From Desulfobacterales bacterium (GTDB lineage: Bacteria > Desulfobacterota > Desulfobacteria > Desulfobacterales > Desulfosalsimonadaceae): a stretch of DNA of 33,459 nt. Positions 17,599 through 25,919 of the stretch are shown in pieces. The DNA is taken from the NCBI GenBank assembly GCA_025453995.1, contig JALOPH010000006.1, positions 1-33,459 of the forward strand, read 5' to 3'. The first letter of the stretch is position 1. Every line of letters starts with the position of its first letter. Both the position numbers and the translations under genes were made by a program. The notes below the pieces were generated by a model. The model saw nothing but the letters and a program-made list of their open reading frames with translations, searched no databases and was not told the origin of the DNA.

Positions 17599-18029
17599 TT
17601 ATCGCCGCATCCATCAAAATCAACGCCCCCCTTTCGACTGTATGGGATGTTTTCACAGACATCCGCAACTGGAAGGAATGGAACCCTGTCTGCCGGGAGT
17701 GCCGTCTTGAAGAGGGAGACGCCATGGCCTGCGGCGCCTGTTTTTCTTTTGAATTGAATCCCATGATCCTTTCCATCCGGATCAAGGCGGTCATAGATCA
17801 GTTTGAGCCGGGGAAACAAGTTGTCTGGTCCGGGTCCCGGCTGGGCATTGACGCGACGCATACCTTTACCTTTATCGAGAATGACGGCCATGTGCTCTTA
17901 AAAAGCGAAGAATCTTTTTCAGGACCGCTACTTTTTCTGGCCCGGCTCATCGGCATCCCTTCACGACTGCATCAATTGTCCAATCGCCTGCTGGAGTCCA
18001 TCAAGCAGCAGGCTGAATCCCGGAGATGA
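17595..18029 (+). CDS. SRPBCC (START/Bet v1-like) ligand-binding protein, 144 aa
   Basis: Soluble hydrophobic-ligand-binding fold of the polyketide-cyclase/SRPBCC superfamily: MIIAASIKINAPLSTVWDVF, TDIRNWKEWNPVCRECRL, FEPGKQVVWSGSRLGIDATH, and a C-terminal long helix (HQLSNRLLESIKQQAESRR). Four cysteines in the middle (CRECRL, ACGACF) might bind metal; unverified. Start ATG is shared with the stop of the SDR gene (4-nt overlap). Ligand unknown. Confidence 0.85.
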   Translation: MIIAASIKINAPLSTVWDVFTDIRNWKEWNPVCRECRLEEGDAMACGACFSFELNPMILSIRIKAVIDQFEPGKQVVWSGSRLGIDATHTFTFIENDGHVLLKSEESFSGPLLFLARLIGIPSRLHQLSNRLLESIKQQAESRR

Positions 18030-18397
18030 TGGGGTTCTTTCCTCAGACTCAGACAAAATATGTAAATTTTGGCAAAAAATGTCATACGGCCCATCGGACT
18101 TTATCGCCTGGCGGATTGCCAGCATTCCTGGCGCCTTCCTAACTCTTTTAATTATCAGTTCATTTTATAAATCGAACGATTGCACAGCGCTGACGATGCC
18201 GGCGTTTTAGATCCGGTATAAAATTTGCATAATTATTCATTGATAAGGAATCAATAGGGGATATCGGGAGAGGGCCGCGCGTAGCATTATGCCGCTGAAT
18301 TTGACTGGCATATAAATTCCCTGATCATCATACCGGGAGGGGGTATTGCTGATGAGGATGCTGGTATAAATAAGTTGCGTTGCATCAGCCAATCATT
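18030..18397. other. 368-bp intergenic region without a supported gene
   Basis: Contains scattered short repeats (for example ATACC...GGTAT, 18331-18347) and promoter-like fragments such as TTGACT near 18300, but no convincing promoter pair, terminator or RNA structure. I cannot assign a function. Confidence 0.4.
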
Positions 18398-20626
18398 ATG
18401 TCGCTTCGAACGAAAATCGGAATTATTCTGGCCATTGCCGTCGCGGGATTCTGTCTGACGCAATTTCTGGTCCAGCATTATGTCGTATTGCCAGGCTTTT
18501 TATCCCTTGAAAGAGAAGAAGCCCTCAAAGACCTCCACCGGGTGGAAGCTGCTATACAGAGCGAAGTCGATCAAGTGGATTCATTCTGCGGCGACTGGTC
18601 GTCATGGGATGACACATATGACTACGTTCTTTCCCTTTCTGCGGAATATTCAAATTCAAATCTGGTTTATTCCTCATTTCTCAACAACGACCTGAATCTT
18701 ATTTATATTTGCGATAATACCGCCCGGGTGATTTGGGGGGGGATTTTTGATTTGACCGATCAATCCCCTATTGATCTTTCGCTCTTCCCCGCAGACCATA
18801 TGCCTCAAGCCCACCCGTTGTTTGAAGGCAGCGCAGACCCGGCATCCATTCAATTTATGAAAAAAGGTATTTTGATGACTGAAAAGGGGCCCCTGATCCT
18901 CTCCGCGCGGCCGATTTTAACAAGCAATGAAGGCGGGCCCTCACGCGGCATATTGATTATGGGAAGGTTTTTCACCGATTCGCTGAAACAGCGCTTGGCA
19001 TGTCAGACTCAGGTGGAATATGACATCCTGCCGATATCTGACGCCCATGTTTCCCCCCAGGATAGAAAAGCGCTGAGCCGCTTAAACGCTCAAACACCCC
19101 ATTGGATGGATGACGCTGATACGGGATGTATCAAAACTCATGCCCTGTATCCGGATATCAATGAAAAACCTGCGCTTCTGCTTACGGTTCAAACACCCCG
19201 GAGCATCGCGCATAAAGGGCATGAAACCGTCCGGATCGCTATTTACTCAGTGATGTTGGCTGGTCTGGGCATATTGCTGATGGTATTGCTGAGCTTGCAA
19301 CAGACCATCTTGACCCCCCTTGCCGGGCTCACGCAACATGCCCTTGCCGTCCGGCAGAGCGGAGATTATTCAAAGCGTCTTGCTTTAACCGGAAAAGATG
19401 AAATCGGCGTTTTATCAAGAGAATTTGACAACATGTTGGCGCATGTTGAAAAAACATCCCGGACCCTTGCGGAAATCAACGCGCAATTGCAGCATGACAT
19501 TGAGATAAGACGCCAGGTTGCCGCTGATCTCAAGGAAAGCGAAGAGCGATTCAAAGCCATGGTGGACCAGGCAGCGGATGCTGTTTTTTTAAACAACCGT
19601 GACGGACGCATCCGGATGGTCAACCAAGTGGCTTGCAGACGGCTGGGATATGAAACCCAGGAACTTCTTGAAATGAACTTGTTTGATATTGATCCGAACT
19701 TCCTGAACCGCTCGGAGCGAAACCAACTGTTCGATCAGCTTTCTCATCAGACGCCGGTCATTTTTGAAGCAAAACACCGGCGCAAGGACGGGACTTCTTT
19801 TCCGGTGGAAATCACTGTCAGTCCCATCCAATACAAAGGCGAAGATTTGTTTTTATCTATCGCCAGGGATATTTCCCAGCGCAAGCAACTGGAACTCCGC
19901 CTTCGATACGCCGATAAAATGGACGCCTTAAGAACGCTGACAGCCGGGATCGCCCATAATTTCAATAATATTCTTTCCATTATTTTCGGCAGCGCCGGAC
20001 TTGCCAAACAATATATTGCTGAGGATTCGGCTGCCTTCAACCTGATTCACAAAATAGAAACAGCCAGCATGCGGGCCAGGGAAATCGTATGGCAGCTGAT
20101 CAGTTTCAGCAATCCAGCCAGCGAACATTTAACCCCGCTTCACATCCACCAGTTGATAGGTGATGTTTTGGAAAAATTGGAGGCCTCAAAGCCAAACAAC
20201 ATCCGGATAGTTAAATATATTCAGCCGGATTGTTCTCCGGTTCTCGGCAACGCCAAACATTTCCATCAGATGATGACCAATCTATGGGAAAATGCAATTG
20301 AAGCGCTTTCCAATGGCGGCGGGGACATTGAAATACGAATTGAGGACATTTCTTTTATAACAGTTTCTCCGGATATGGGCCCGGACTTCAAACCGGGAAA
20401 TTATGTGAAAATAATGATGGCTGATAATGGCCGCGGCATTGATCCGTCAACCTTGCAAAGCATCTTTGACCCCTTTTTCAGCACAAAAGATTTTTCAACC
20501 GGCGCAGGCATGGGCCTGTCTGTTGTCCACGGAATCGTCAAAAGCCATGCCGGTTTCATTACTGTCAACAGCAAACCGGGTGAAGGAACCCGCATTATCC
20601 TGGTCTTTCCAGCCGTTCAGACATAG
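18398..20626 (+). CDS. Membrane sensor histidine kinase (CHASE4-like, HAMP, PAS), 742 aa
   Basis: Sensor kinase with two membrane segments (about 6-26 and 278-300) flanking a large periplasmic domain whose start, CGDWSSWDDTYDYV, is the CHASE4-type signature. Then HAMP (about 301-353), coiled coil, PAS (380-495), HisKA with the H-box GIAHNFNNIL (His520), and HATPase with NLWENAIEAL (N-box), MADNGRGIDPSTLQSIFDPFFSTK and GAGMGLSVVHGIVK. No attached receiver, so a separate response regulator is expected. The start is uncertain: ATG 18398 is preferred; an in-frame TTG lies at 18380, and neither has a good Shine-Dalgarno. It is convergent with the MBL gene. Signal unknown. Confidence 0.9.
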   Translation: MSLRTKIGIILAIAVAGFCLTQFLVQHYVVLPGFLSLEREEALKDLHRVEAAIQSEVDQVDSFCGDWSSWDDTYDYVLSLSAEYSNSNLVYSSFLNNDLNLIYICDNTARVIWGGIFDLTDQSPIDLSLFPADHMPQAHPLFEGSADPASIQFMKKGILMTEKGPLILSARPILTSNEGGPSRGILIMGRFFTDSLKQRLACQTQVEYDILPISDAHVSPQDRKALSRLNAQTPHWMDDADTGCIKTHALYPDINEKPALLLTVQTPRSIAHKGHETVRIAIYSVMLAGLGILLMVLLSLQQTILTPLAGLTQHALAVRQSGDYSKRLALTGKDEIGVLSREFDNMLAHVEKTSRTLAEINAQLQHDIEIRRQVAADLKESEERFKAMVDQAADAVFLNNRDGRIRMVNQVACRRLGYETQELLEMNLFDIDPNFLNRSERNQLFDQLSHQTPVIFEAKHRRKDGTSFPVEITVSPIQYKGEDLFLSIARDISQRKQLELRLRYADKMDALRTLTAGIAHNFNNILSIIFGSAGLAKQYIAEDSAAFNLIHKIETASMRAREIVWQLISFSNPASEHLTPLHIHQLIGDVLEKLEASKPNNIRIVKYIQPDCSPVLGNAKHFHQMMTNLWENAIEALSNGGGDIEIRIEDISFITVSPDMGPDFKPGNYVKIMMADNGRGIDPSTLQSIFDPFFSTKDFSTGAGMGLSVVHGIVKSHAGFITVNSKPGEGTRIILVFPAVQT

Positions 20627-20652
20627 AATATGAACAAACATGGTCAGGTTGT

Positions 20653-21612
20653 TTACTGAAACAAAAGAAACTCACGGCCTATGGCCATTGTGCGGACGGC
20701 GATGTCCGGTGCAACCATTGAAGCGGTTTCAAAAAATTCCGGCATATCAACTCCCCAGATCATGGTCGCTTCTTCATCCAGCGGTTTAAAAAAATTGTCG
20801 AAATGAATGGGGATGATCTGTTTTGCCTTCAGGGGAAGAGCCGTGCAACGCAGCAGGTTCTGTGAATCTTCCCTTCCGGCGATGCTCAAAAAGACCGTGT
20901 GCGCTTCCATACCGACAAACATATCCTCGAAATAACCTGCGCTTCCCAAATGAACGAAGCTGCTGCCGGGGTGGGTCACGAACAGGGAAAAGATTTCGCC
21001 GAGGCGATAATCGGAAGCCGCCGCCGGCGGGATCAGCGGGGCGGTTATTTCCCCCGGCCATGGCACACGGCCTAAGACCGCCTTGCTGTGCCGGCTTTTA
21101 ATAAAAACAACTTCAAACTTACCAAGGCTGATCCGGTCGCCGCCGCGCACAATTTTGATCTGATTTTCCGAAAGCCCCGCCCCGCGGCCGATCCATGCGG
21201 TGGAGCCGGAACCAATCAACTGCGCCCCTGTTTTTAGAGCGAAAAACGGCGCATCTAAGGCATGGTCATAATGGGAATGACTCACAATGACGGCGTCCGC
21301 ATGATGGCAGCCGACCCGGTTGATCCAGTCCTGTATGGTCTGGTGCTGAGGAGAAAGCGGACTCCCCCAGAGCACTTTCATCAAGCCATAGCGGCTCACA
21401 AAAGGATCGATGAAAAAACCAGTCTCTCCGTCGGTGACATAGAGCCCGGCTGTTCCCATCCAGGTGACGCGGACGGCGTCTTTTTTTATTAAACCATATG
21501 AATCATGAATCATTTTTTCTTTATACAGACGGCCGCCGCCATTGCACGCGGCTGCAAGAATCAGACTGATCGTCAGCATTGGCCATTTCATGGGGAATTT
21601 CATAAGCGTCAT
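20653..21612 (-). CDS. Metallo-beta-lactamase-fold lipoprotein (UlaG/RomA-like hydrolase), 319 aa
   Basis: MBL-fold hydrolase with the zinc motif SHSHYDHALD (His112, His114, Asp116, His117), a later SRHSKAV, and IIPIHFDNFF as the last His ligand region. The WMGTAGLYVTDGETGFFIDP start of the fold resembles UlaG/RomA/NAPE-PLD-like members. A signal segment precedes Cys23 (LILAAAC), a plausible lipobox, so it is likely an envelope-anchored enzyme. Substrate unknown. Last gene of the long minus-strand array, 52 nt behind the ABC permease gene. The ribosome site is not clear and the internal Met5 or Met8 are alternative starts. Confidence 0.82.
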   Translation of the reverse strand: MTLMKFPMKWPMLTISLILAAACNGGGRLYKEKMIHDSYGLIKKDAVRVTWMGTAGLYVTDGETGFFIDPFVSRYGLMKVLWGSPLSPQHQTIQDWINRVGCHHADAVIVSHSHYDHALDAPFFALKTGAQLIGSGSTAWIGRGAGLSENQIKIVRGGDRISLGKFEVVFIKSRHSKAVLGRVPWPGEITAPLIPPAAASDYRLGEIFSLFVTHPGSSFVHLGSAGYFEDMFVGMEAHTVFLSIAGREDSQNLLRCTALPLKAKQIIPIHFDNFFKPLDEEATMIWGVDMPEFFETASMVAPDIAVRTMAIGREFLLFQ

Positions 21613-21664
21613 TCTATCATGGCTTATTGTTCATTATTCAATTTGCTCAGAAGCTCAAGTATTT

Positions 21665-23362
21665 TTAAATATTGACAACCGACGTATCCAATATCTTTCC
21701 GGAGAGTTTTTTCTCCCCGTATTTCATGGGATAAATGACGGCAAGGATGCTGACGCCGGCTGCAAGAGCAAAAGATCCGATGATCCATACCCATCGGGCC
21801 AGGGGAAGGTCGCGGTTGAATACCCCCGACATATAGATGTGGTAAACCGGCGAAGCTTCCAGGACGATCACCACCGTAATATAGATGGCAGCCACCATCA
21901 TAAACATCAGCCCGCCGAAGCTGGTAATGGCCTGGGCCGCGTTTTCAGCGTTAAAATCCGGATATGCCGCGCCGAGTCCGACCCCCAGGGAAACCACCGC
22001 CGGAACGATAAACAGGATTGTAATCACCGACAAAACCATCATAAACGTCTCCACGTCGAGCATCAGGTTGGTCGCCACGATAAGCAGCTCGGTTAAAATC
22101 AGCAGCGGAATGAAGTAGATGAAAAATTTGATCCACAAAAACGTTCTGATTTTAATGGGCGCGGACCGCACCAGCCAGAAGGCCTCTCCCTCGATGCTTA
22201 CCGCCGGATAGGCAAACCGGCCGGTCACCGCGGTGAGCACAAACGAGGCAAGCCCCATGTTCAAAAACGACAGGATATTCTGAAGATACACGGTTTTGAT
22301 CGGCGACTTATCCAGGGGCAGCACTTTGAAATTGTAAATATAGATCACGATCAGGGCGAGGATTAAGAATATCTGGGACCACTGGGTCTGATCCCGGAAA
22401 AACGTTTTGATTTCCTTGACCACATACGCCTGGGCCGGCCGGGAGAGAAATGCAAGGACCCGGGCATTCTTGACATTGCCGGGTTTGAGCAGCGGTTTGC
22501 GGGCGGTCTGGCTTTTTGAAACCCCTTTGACATAGATGGCGTCCGCGATAATGACGGCCAATGAAATCATGGCTCCGGCGCAGGTAAAAAGAAGCATCAG
22601 ATCAAGAAACCCGTCCCTTGCAAACCCGTTGAGCGTAGCGTACAGGGCGTCATACGCCCATGAAGTCGGCAGAAAAGGCGAGGAGGGTGTTTTTAAAATC
22701 GACAAATAGCTTAGCACCGTCTCAAAGGCTTCCGGGTCCACGAGGCGTTCGGGCCGCACCAGGCGAAAGGCAAGATAGAGCATCAAAAACAGCATCAATC
22801 CAAGCAGAACGAAGATGCTCCTGACCCTGCCGGGCGGCATGACCACAACTGCGACCATAACCACCACCGCGCTGATGATGGACGCGATGACCGAGAGCAG
22901 GAGGAGCGTCCATGCGATCAAAAAATAATAAAAGGTTCCGCCGTCATAAATAATGCCGTAGGAGATCAGCACCGGCAACGTATAGATGATGATCATCCAT
23001 GAGCTGTCCGCGGCGCTTTCTATCCATCGGGCAAAAAAAATCTGATATCCTGGCGCCGGCGTGGAATGGACCAGCAGTAAATCCTTGCTCAAATAGAGCG
23101 TGGACAGGGCGTTGAGCAGGCTGGAGAATATCAGCAATGAAAAGTATATCACCAGGGTCATGGACATGAGCTTCCAGGAAAGGATGTTGCCGAGTTCCTC
23201 GATGCTTTGAAAATAATTAAGGACGCGAAGGGAAACAACAAACAGGCCGCCCCAGAAGGCCACGCCCAGTGCGCCGAAAACAATCAGTTTCCCCTTGCCG
23301 CCGTTTTTGGCGTTTTTAAAAGATAACAGCCTGGGGGTCAGGAGGGTGGTGATGTGATTCAT
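21665..23362 (-). CDS. ABC exporter permease subunit, 565 aa
   Basis: Large integral membrane protein with about 12 hydrophobic segments in two halves separated by a cytoplasmic stretch (KPLLKPGNVKNARVLAFLSRP, then KEIKTFFRDQTQWSQIF). The arrangement and motifs such as FRDQTQWSQ and EGEAFWLVRSAPI fit the putative ABC-exporter permease family found beside stand-alone ATPases. GGAAGG sits before the ATG. It follows the ABC ATPase gene on the same strand after a 210-bp gap filled with two hairpins. Probably the partner of that ATPase. Substrate unknown. Confidence 0.82.
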   Translation of the reverse strand: MNHITTLLTPRLLSFKNAKNGGKGKLIVFGALGVAFWGGLFVVSLRVLNYFQSIEELGNILSWKLMSMTLVIYFSLLIFSSLLNALSTLYLSKDLLLVHSTPAPGYQIFFARWIESAADSSWMIIIYTLPVLISYGIIYDGGTFYYFLIAWTLLLLSVIASIISAVVVMVAVVVMPPGRVRSIFVLLGLMLFLMLYLAFRLVRPERLVDPEAFETVLSYLSILKTPSSPFLPTSWAYDALYATLNGFARDGFLDLMLLFTCAGAMISLAVIIADAIYVKGVSKSQTARKPLLKPGNVKNARVLAFLSRPAQAYVVKEIKTFFRDQTQWSQIFLILALIVIYIYNFKVLPLDKSPIKTVYLQNILSFLNMGLASFVLTAVTGRFAYPAVSIEGEAFWLVRSAPIKIRTFLWIKFFIYFIPLLILTELLIVATNLMLDVETFMMVLSVITILFIVPAVVSLGVGLGAAYPDFNAENAAQAITSFGGLMFMMVAAIYITVVIVLEASPVYHIYMSGVFNRDLPLARWVWIIGSFALAAGVSILAVIYPMKYGEKKLSGKILDTSVVNI

Positions 23363-23411
23363 GGAAATGCCTTCCGTTCAGCAGACGTATAACAATAACC
23401 TGGATGCAAAT

Positions 23412-23438
23412 CATCAATTTCCGGATAGAAAATTGATG
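23412..23438. repeat. Hairpin 1 between ABC ATPase and permease genes
   Basis: 9-bp perfect arms (23412-23420 and 23430-23438), 9-nt loop. No U-tract, so not a clear terminator. Confidence 0.6.
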
Positions 23439-23464
23439 TCAAAAATCAGTTCTCTTTATCATTG

Positions 23465-23550
23465 AAAATTCACAATTCACAATTGACCATACACAATTAG
23501 CTTTTCGATATCTTTACTCCGGAAATTGTCAATTGTGGATTGTGAATTTT
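23465..23550. repeat. Long inverted repeat (palindromic element) between ABC genes
   Basis: 23-bp arms (23465-23487 and 23528-23550) with one mismatch and a 40-nt centre. The arms hold internal ATTCACA direct repeats. The type resembles dispersed intergenic palindromes of many bacterial genomes; on RNA it could slow or process the transcript between ATPase and permease. Whether other genomic copies exist cannot be seen here. Confidence 0.8.
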
Positions 23551-23572
23551 AATCGAGTTATTCTTGAATCCT

Positions 23573-24340
23573 TTATTTTCCATCCATATCCCCATAATAG
23601 ATCTGACCCAGACTCTCCTCCTGGGTCAGTTTCAAAAACACGTCTTCCAGATCGCCCGATGTAGCGCCGGCATGAACCTGAAGGTCATTGAGCGTTCCTT
23701 TGGCAATGAGCCTGCCTCTCCGGATAATGCCGATCTGGTCGCACAGATCCTGGGCGATGCTCAACGTGTGCGTGGATATGAAAAAGCTCACGCCGGTATC
23801 AGCCAATTCTTTAAACAGGGTTTTCACCATCTTGATCCCGGCAGGGTCAAGTCCTACCATGGGTTCATCCACAATGAGAATTTCAGGCTCGTGCAGGATG
23901 GCGGCCGCCATGATGAGGCGCTGTCGCATGCCGTGCGAATAAGCTTCAATCAGTTCATGGCGCCAGTCCAAAAGAGAAAACCGCTCAAGAACAGCTTCCG
24001 CTTTTTCCTTAAACCGGGCTTCCTTCATGCCATACAGGTCGACAATGAACTTTAAAAACTCCATTCCCGTGAGTTTTTCATACAGATAGGGGCGGTCCGG
24101 GATAAATCCGATGATCTGCTTGGCTTTTTCAGGCTCTGTTTTCATGGAAATACCCTTGATGAACACCTCACCCCTGTCCGGCTGGATGAGGCCGCCGAGC
24201 ATTTTGATCGTGGTGGTTTTGCCGGCGCCGTTGGGACCGATAAAGCCGAATATGGCCCCGCGGGGCACCGACAAGCTCAAACCGTTGACCGCATGAATAT
24301 TGTCGTACCGTTTGACCACATTTCGCAGTTCAATCATCAT
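23573..24340 (-). CDS. ABC transporter ATP-binding protein, 255 aa
   Basis: Stand-alone ABC ATPase: Walker A GPNGAGKT (35-42), Q-loop region IIGFIPDRPYLYEKLTG, signature loop YSHGMRQRL (variant of LSGGQ), Walker B ILIVDEPMVGLDPAG, and the switch His in ISTHTL. The length and domain order resemble CcmA/NatA-like exporter ATPases. Start at 24340 (ATGATG; the second ATG is spaced better behind GAGAGG). Expected to energise the permease encoded downstream. Confidence 0.95.
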   Translation of the reverse strand: MMIELRNVVKRYDNIHAVNGLSLSVPRGAIFGFIGPNGAGKTTTIKMLGGLIQPDRGEVFIKGISMKTEPEKAKQIIGFIPDRPYLYEKLTGMEFLKFIVDLYGMKEARFKEKAEAVLERFSLLDWRHELIEAYSHGMRQRLIMAAAILHEPEILIVDEPMVGLDPAGIKMVKTLFKELADTGVSFFISTHTLSIAQDLCDQIGIIRRGRLIAKGTLNDLQVHAGATSGDLEDVFLKLTQEESLGQIYYGDMDGK

Positions 24341-24383
24341 AGCCTCTCAACAATCTTTTTATCCCGCTATGTGGTATTTTTAG

Positions 24384-24413
24384 AGTAGGGGCGAAAAATC
24401 TTTCGCCCCTACT
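24384..24413. repeat. 13-bp-stem hairpin downstream of the transglutaminase gene
   Basis: Perfect 13-bp arms (24384-24396, 24401-24413) with a 4-nt AATC loop, starting 4 nt after the stop codon of the gene at 24417. The GTAGGGGCGAAA arm is of a type frequently dispersed in bacterial genomes as a palindrome. It may act as a transcript-end or processing hairpin; on the minus strand the following bases are not a pure U-tract. Confidence 0.7.
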
Positions 24414-24416
24414 TTG

Positions 24417-25919
24417 TTATTCGCGGGGAAGGACTTCTCTATCCTCCAGTATGGAAATTCCGACCCTGTCCACCACCGGCATCAGATTCATCTGGTCCGC
24501 CGGGCTGCCGCTGACAAACCGGATATGGGTGGCGTCGGCCGGAAATTGACCGAATGCGGAGTCTGCCGTCACCCATACGCCAACATAGACCAGGTTCCAG
24601 GCATGATAGTAAAACCGTCCGTCCAGGTAAACCAGTCCGGCTTCGATTTTGGCAGGTATTCCGGCAGCCCTGGCAAGGGCCGCAAAAAGCACGGCATGTT
24701 CATTACAGTCCCCGACCCGGTTTTCAAGGGTGGAAAGCGCGTCGGGAATGGAGAGCACCGGCCGCTGAGATATATTCTCGTTCATCCAGCGGATAATTTT
24801 TTTTGCTTTTTGATGGGGCGGGTCTTCAGACGACACGACAGCCTCCACCGTCTGCCTTATTTTAGGATGATCAGCTTCAATAAACGGTTCAGATTTTAAA
24901 AAATTTCTGGCTTCCATGGGCAGCGCGCCCAGCCGCAATATCTGACGACGCGGTATTTTTTCCTGGGATATTTCAAGAACGTCCTTCTCCAGCTTCTGCC
25001 GCCCCCCGTCCAGCGCAAAATTCCTGGTGTCGATGCCGCTCAGCCTGATTTTTAAGAAAACGGTCTTGCGGGGGTTTTCAATGAGCTTGTCCGCGGGCAC
25101 CGAGGCCAGCCGGGTGATGTCCTCTGCCGGCCGGTCCGGCAGCCCGGCATAAGCATCCTGGGCGGTTGTTTTCACAAGGGTCATTCCCAGCATCCCCTCC
25201 TCCCGGAGAATATCGCCTGTTTCATCCATCCACGCCGTTTCAGTTGATCCCTTGTAATTGATAATCAATTTTGTCGTCCGGGCGCGCTTTCCTGAATAGC
25301 TGATTTCTTCATCACCGGCCACATGGATGACCGCCTTTTCCTGGGTCATGGTGGCAGGGTCGAAAATATAAAAGGCAATCTGGTCGCCCGAGGAGAATTT
25401 TGATTCCTGAAAAACCGCGTACAGCAGCGCGGATGTCAGATAAAGCGGTTGTTTCAAGGGGATATCGATTTGCTGAGGCGTTCCGGCCAGGGTGGCAGTC
25501 ACGGACAGGGTGCGCATGTCTTTGACCTGCCCGGCGGCTGAAAACGAAAATATTCCGGAATTTAATTTGAAATCAAACGTGTTGATGGAAAGATCCGGAT
25601 TCAGGCCAGCCGTTGTGGCCATGGCCAGATCCTGGGAAAAACCCATGATGTTCATGCGCATGAAAATTTTTTCTTCAAGGCGAAAGCCGGATTCTGTTTT
25701 TGAAAGGGCGGAATGTGAATACCCGATTTTTTCATTCTTTAGATAAAGATTCATCCAGGTGTTCCTGGCGGATATCCCCTCCAGGGATATATCGTCAAGC
25801 AGACGGCCCTGGGAGGCCAGCTGCTTTATAAAGTCATAGCGAACTTCAAGGATGACAAAAAACAACAACATAAATACCCCTGCAGCAAGCCATACTCGTT
25901 TCATTTGTCCTGATGCCAT
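24417..25919 (-). CDS. Membrane-anchored transglutaminase-like protein, 500 aa
   Basis: An N-terminal membrane anchor (about 7-25) precedes a large periplasmic domain and a C-terminal transglutaminase-core domain with the catalytic triad: Cys405 (GDCNEHAVLFAALARAAGIP), His439 (YYHAWNLVYV) and Asp453 (VTADSAFGQ). Members of the family are cysteine proteases, peptidoglycan-linked peptidases or inactive scaffolds. The gene starts at the base after the mutL stop (TAA-ATG), so the two are tightly coupled. An internal start at Met6 (after AGGA) is possible. The substrate is unknown. Confidence 0.85.
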   Translation of the reverse strand: MASGQMKRVWLAAGVFMLLFFVILEVRYDFIKQLASQGRLLDDISLEGISARNTWMNLYLKNEKIGYSHSALSKTESGFRLEEKIFMRMNIMGFSQDLAMATTAGLNPDLSINTFDFKLNSGIFSFSAAGQVKDMRTLSVTATLAGTPQQIDIPLKQPLYLTSALLYAVFQESKFSSGDQIAFYIFDPATMTQEKAVIHVAGDEEISYSGKRARTTKLIINYKGSTETAWMDETGDILREEGMLGMTLVKTTAQDAYAGLPDRPAEDITRLASVPADKLIENPRKTVFLKIRLSGIDTRNFALDGGRQKLEKDVLEISQEKIPRRQILRLGALPMEARNFLKSEPFIEADHPKIRQTVEAVVSSEDPPHQKAKKIIRWMNENISQRPVLSIPDALSTLENRVGDCNEHAVLFAALARAAGIPAKIEAGLVYLDGRFYYHAWNLVYVGVWVTADSAFGQFPADATHIRFVSGSPADQMNLMPVVDRVGISILEDREVLPRE

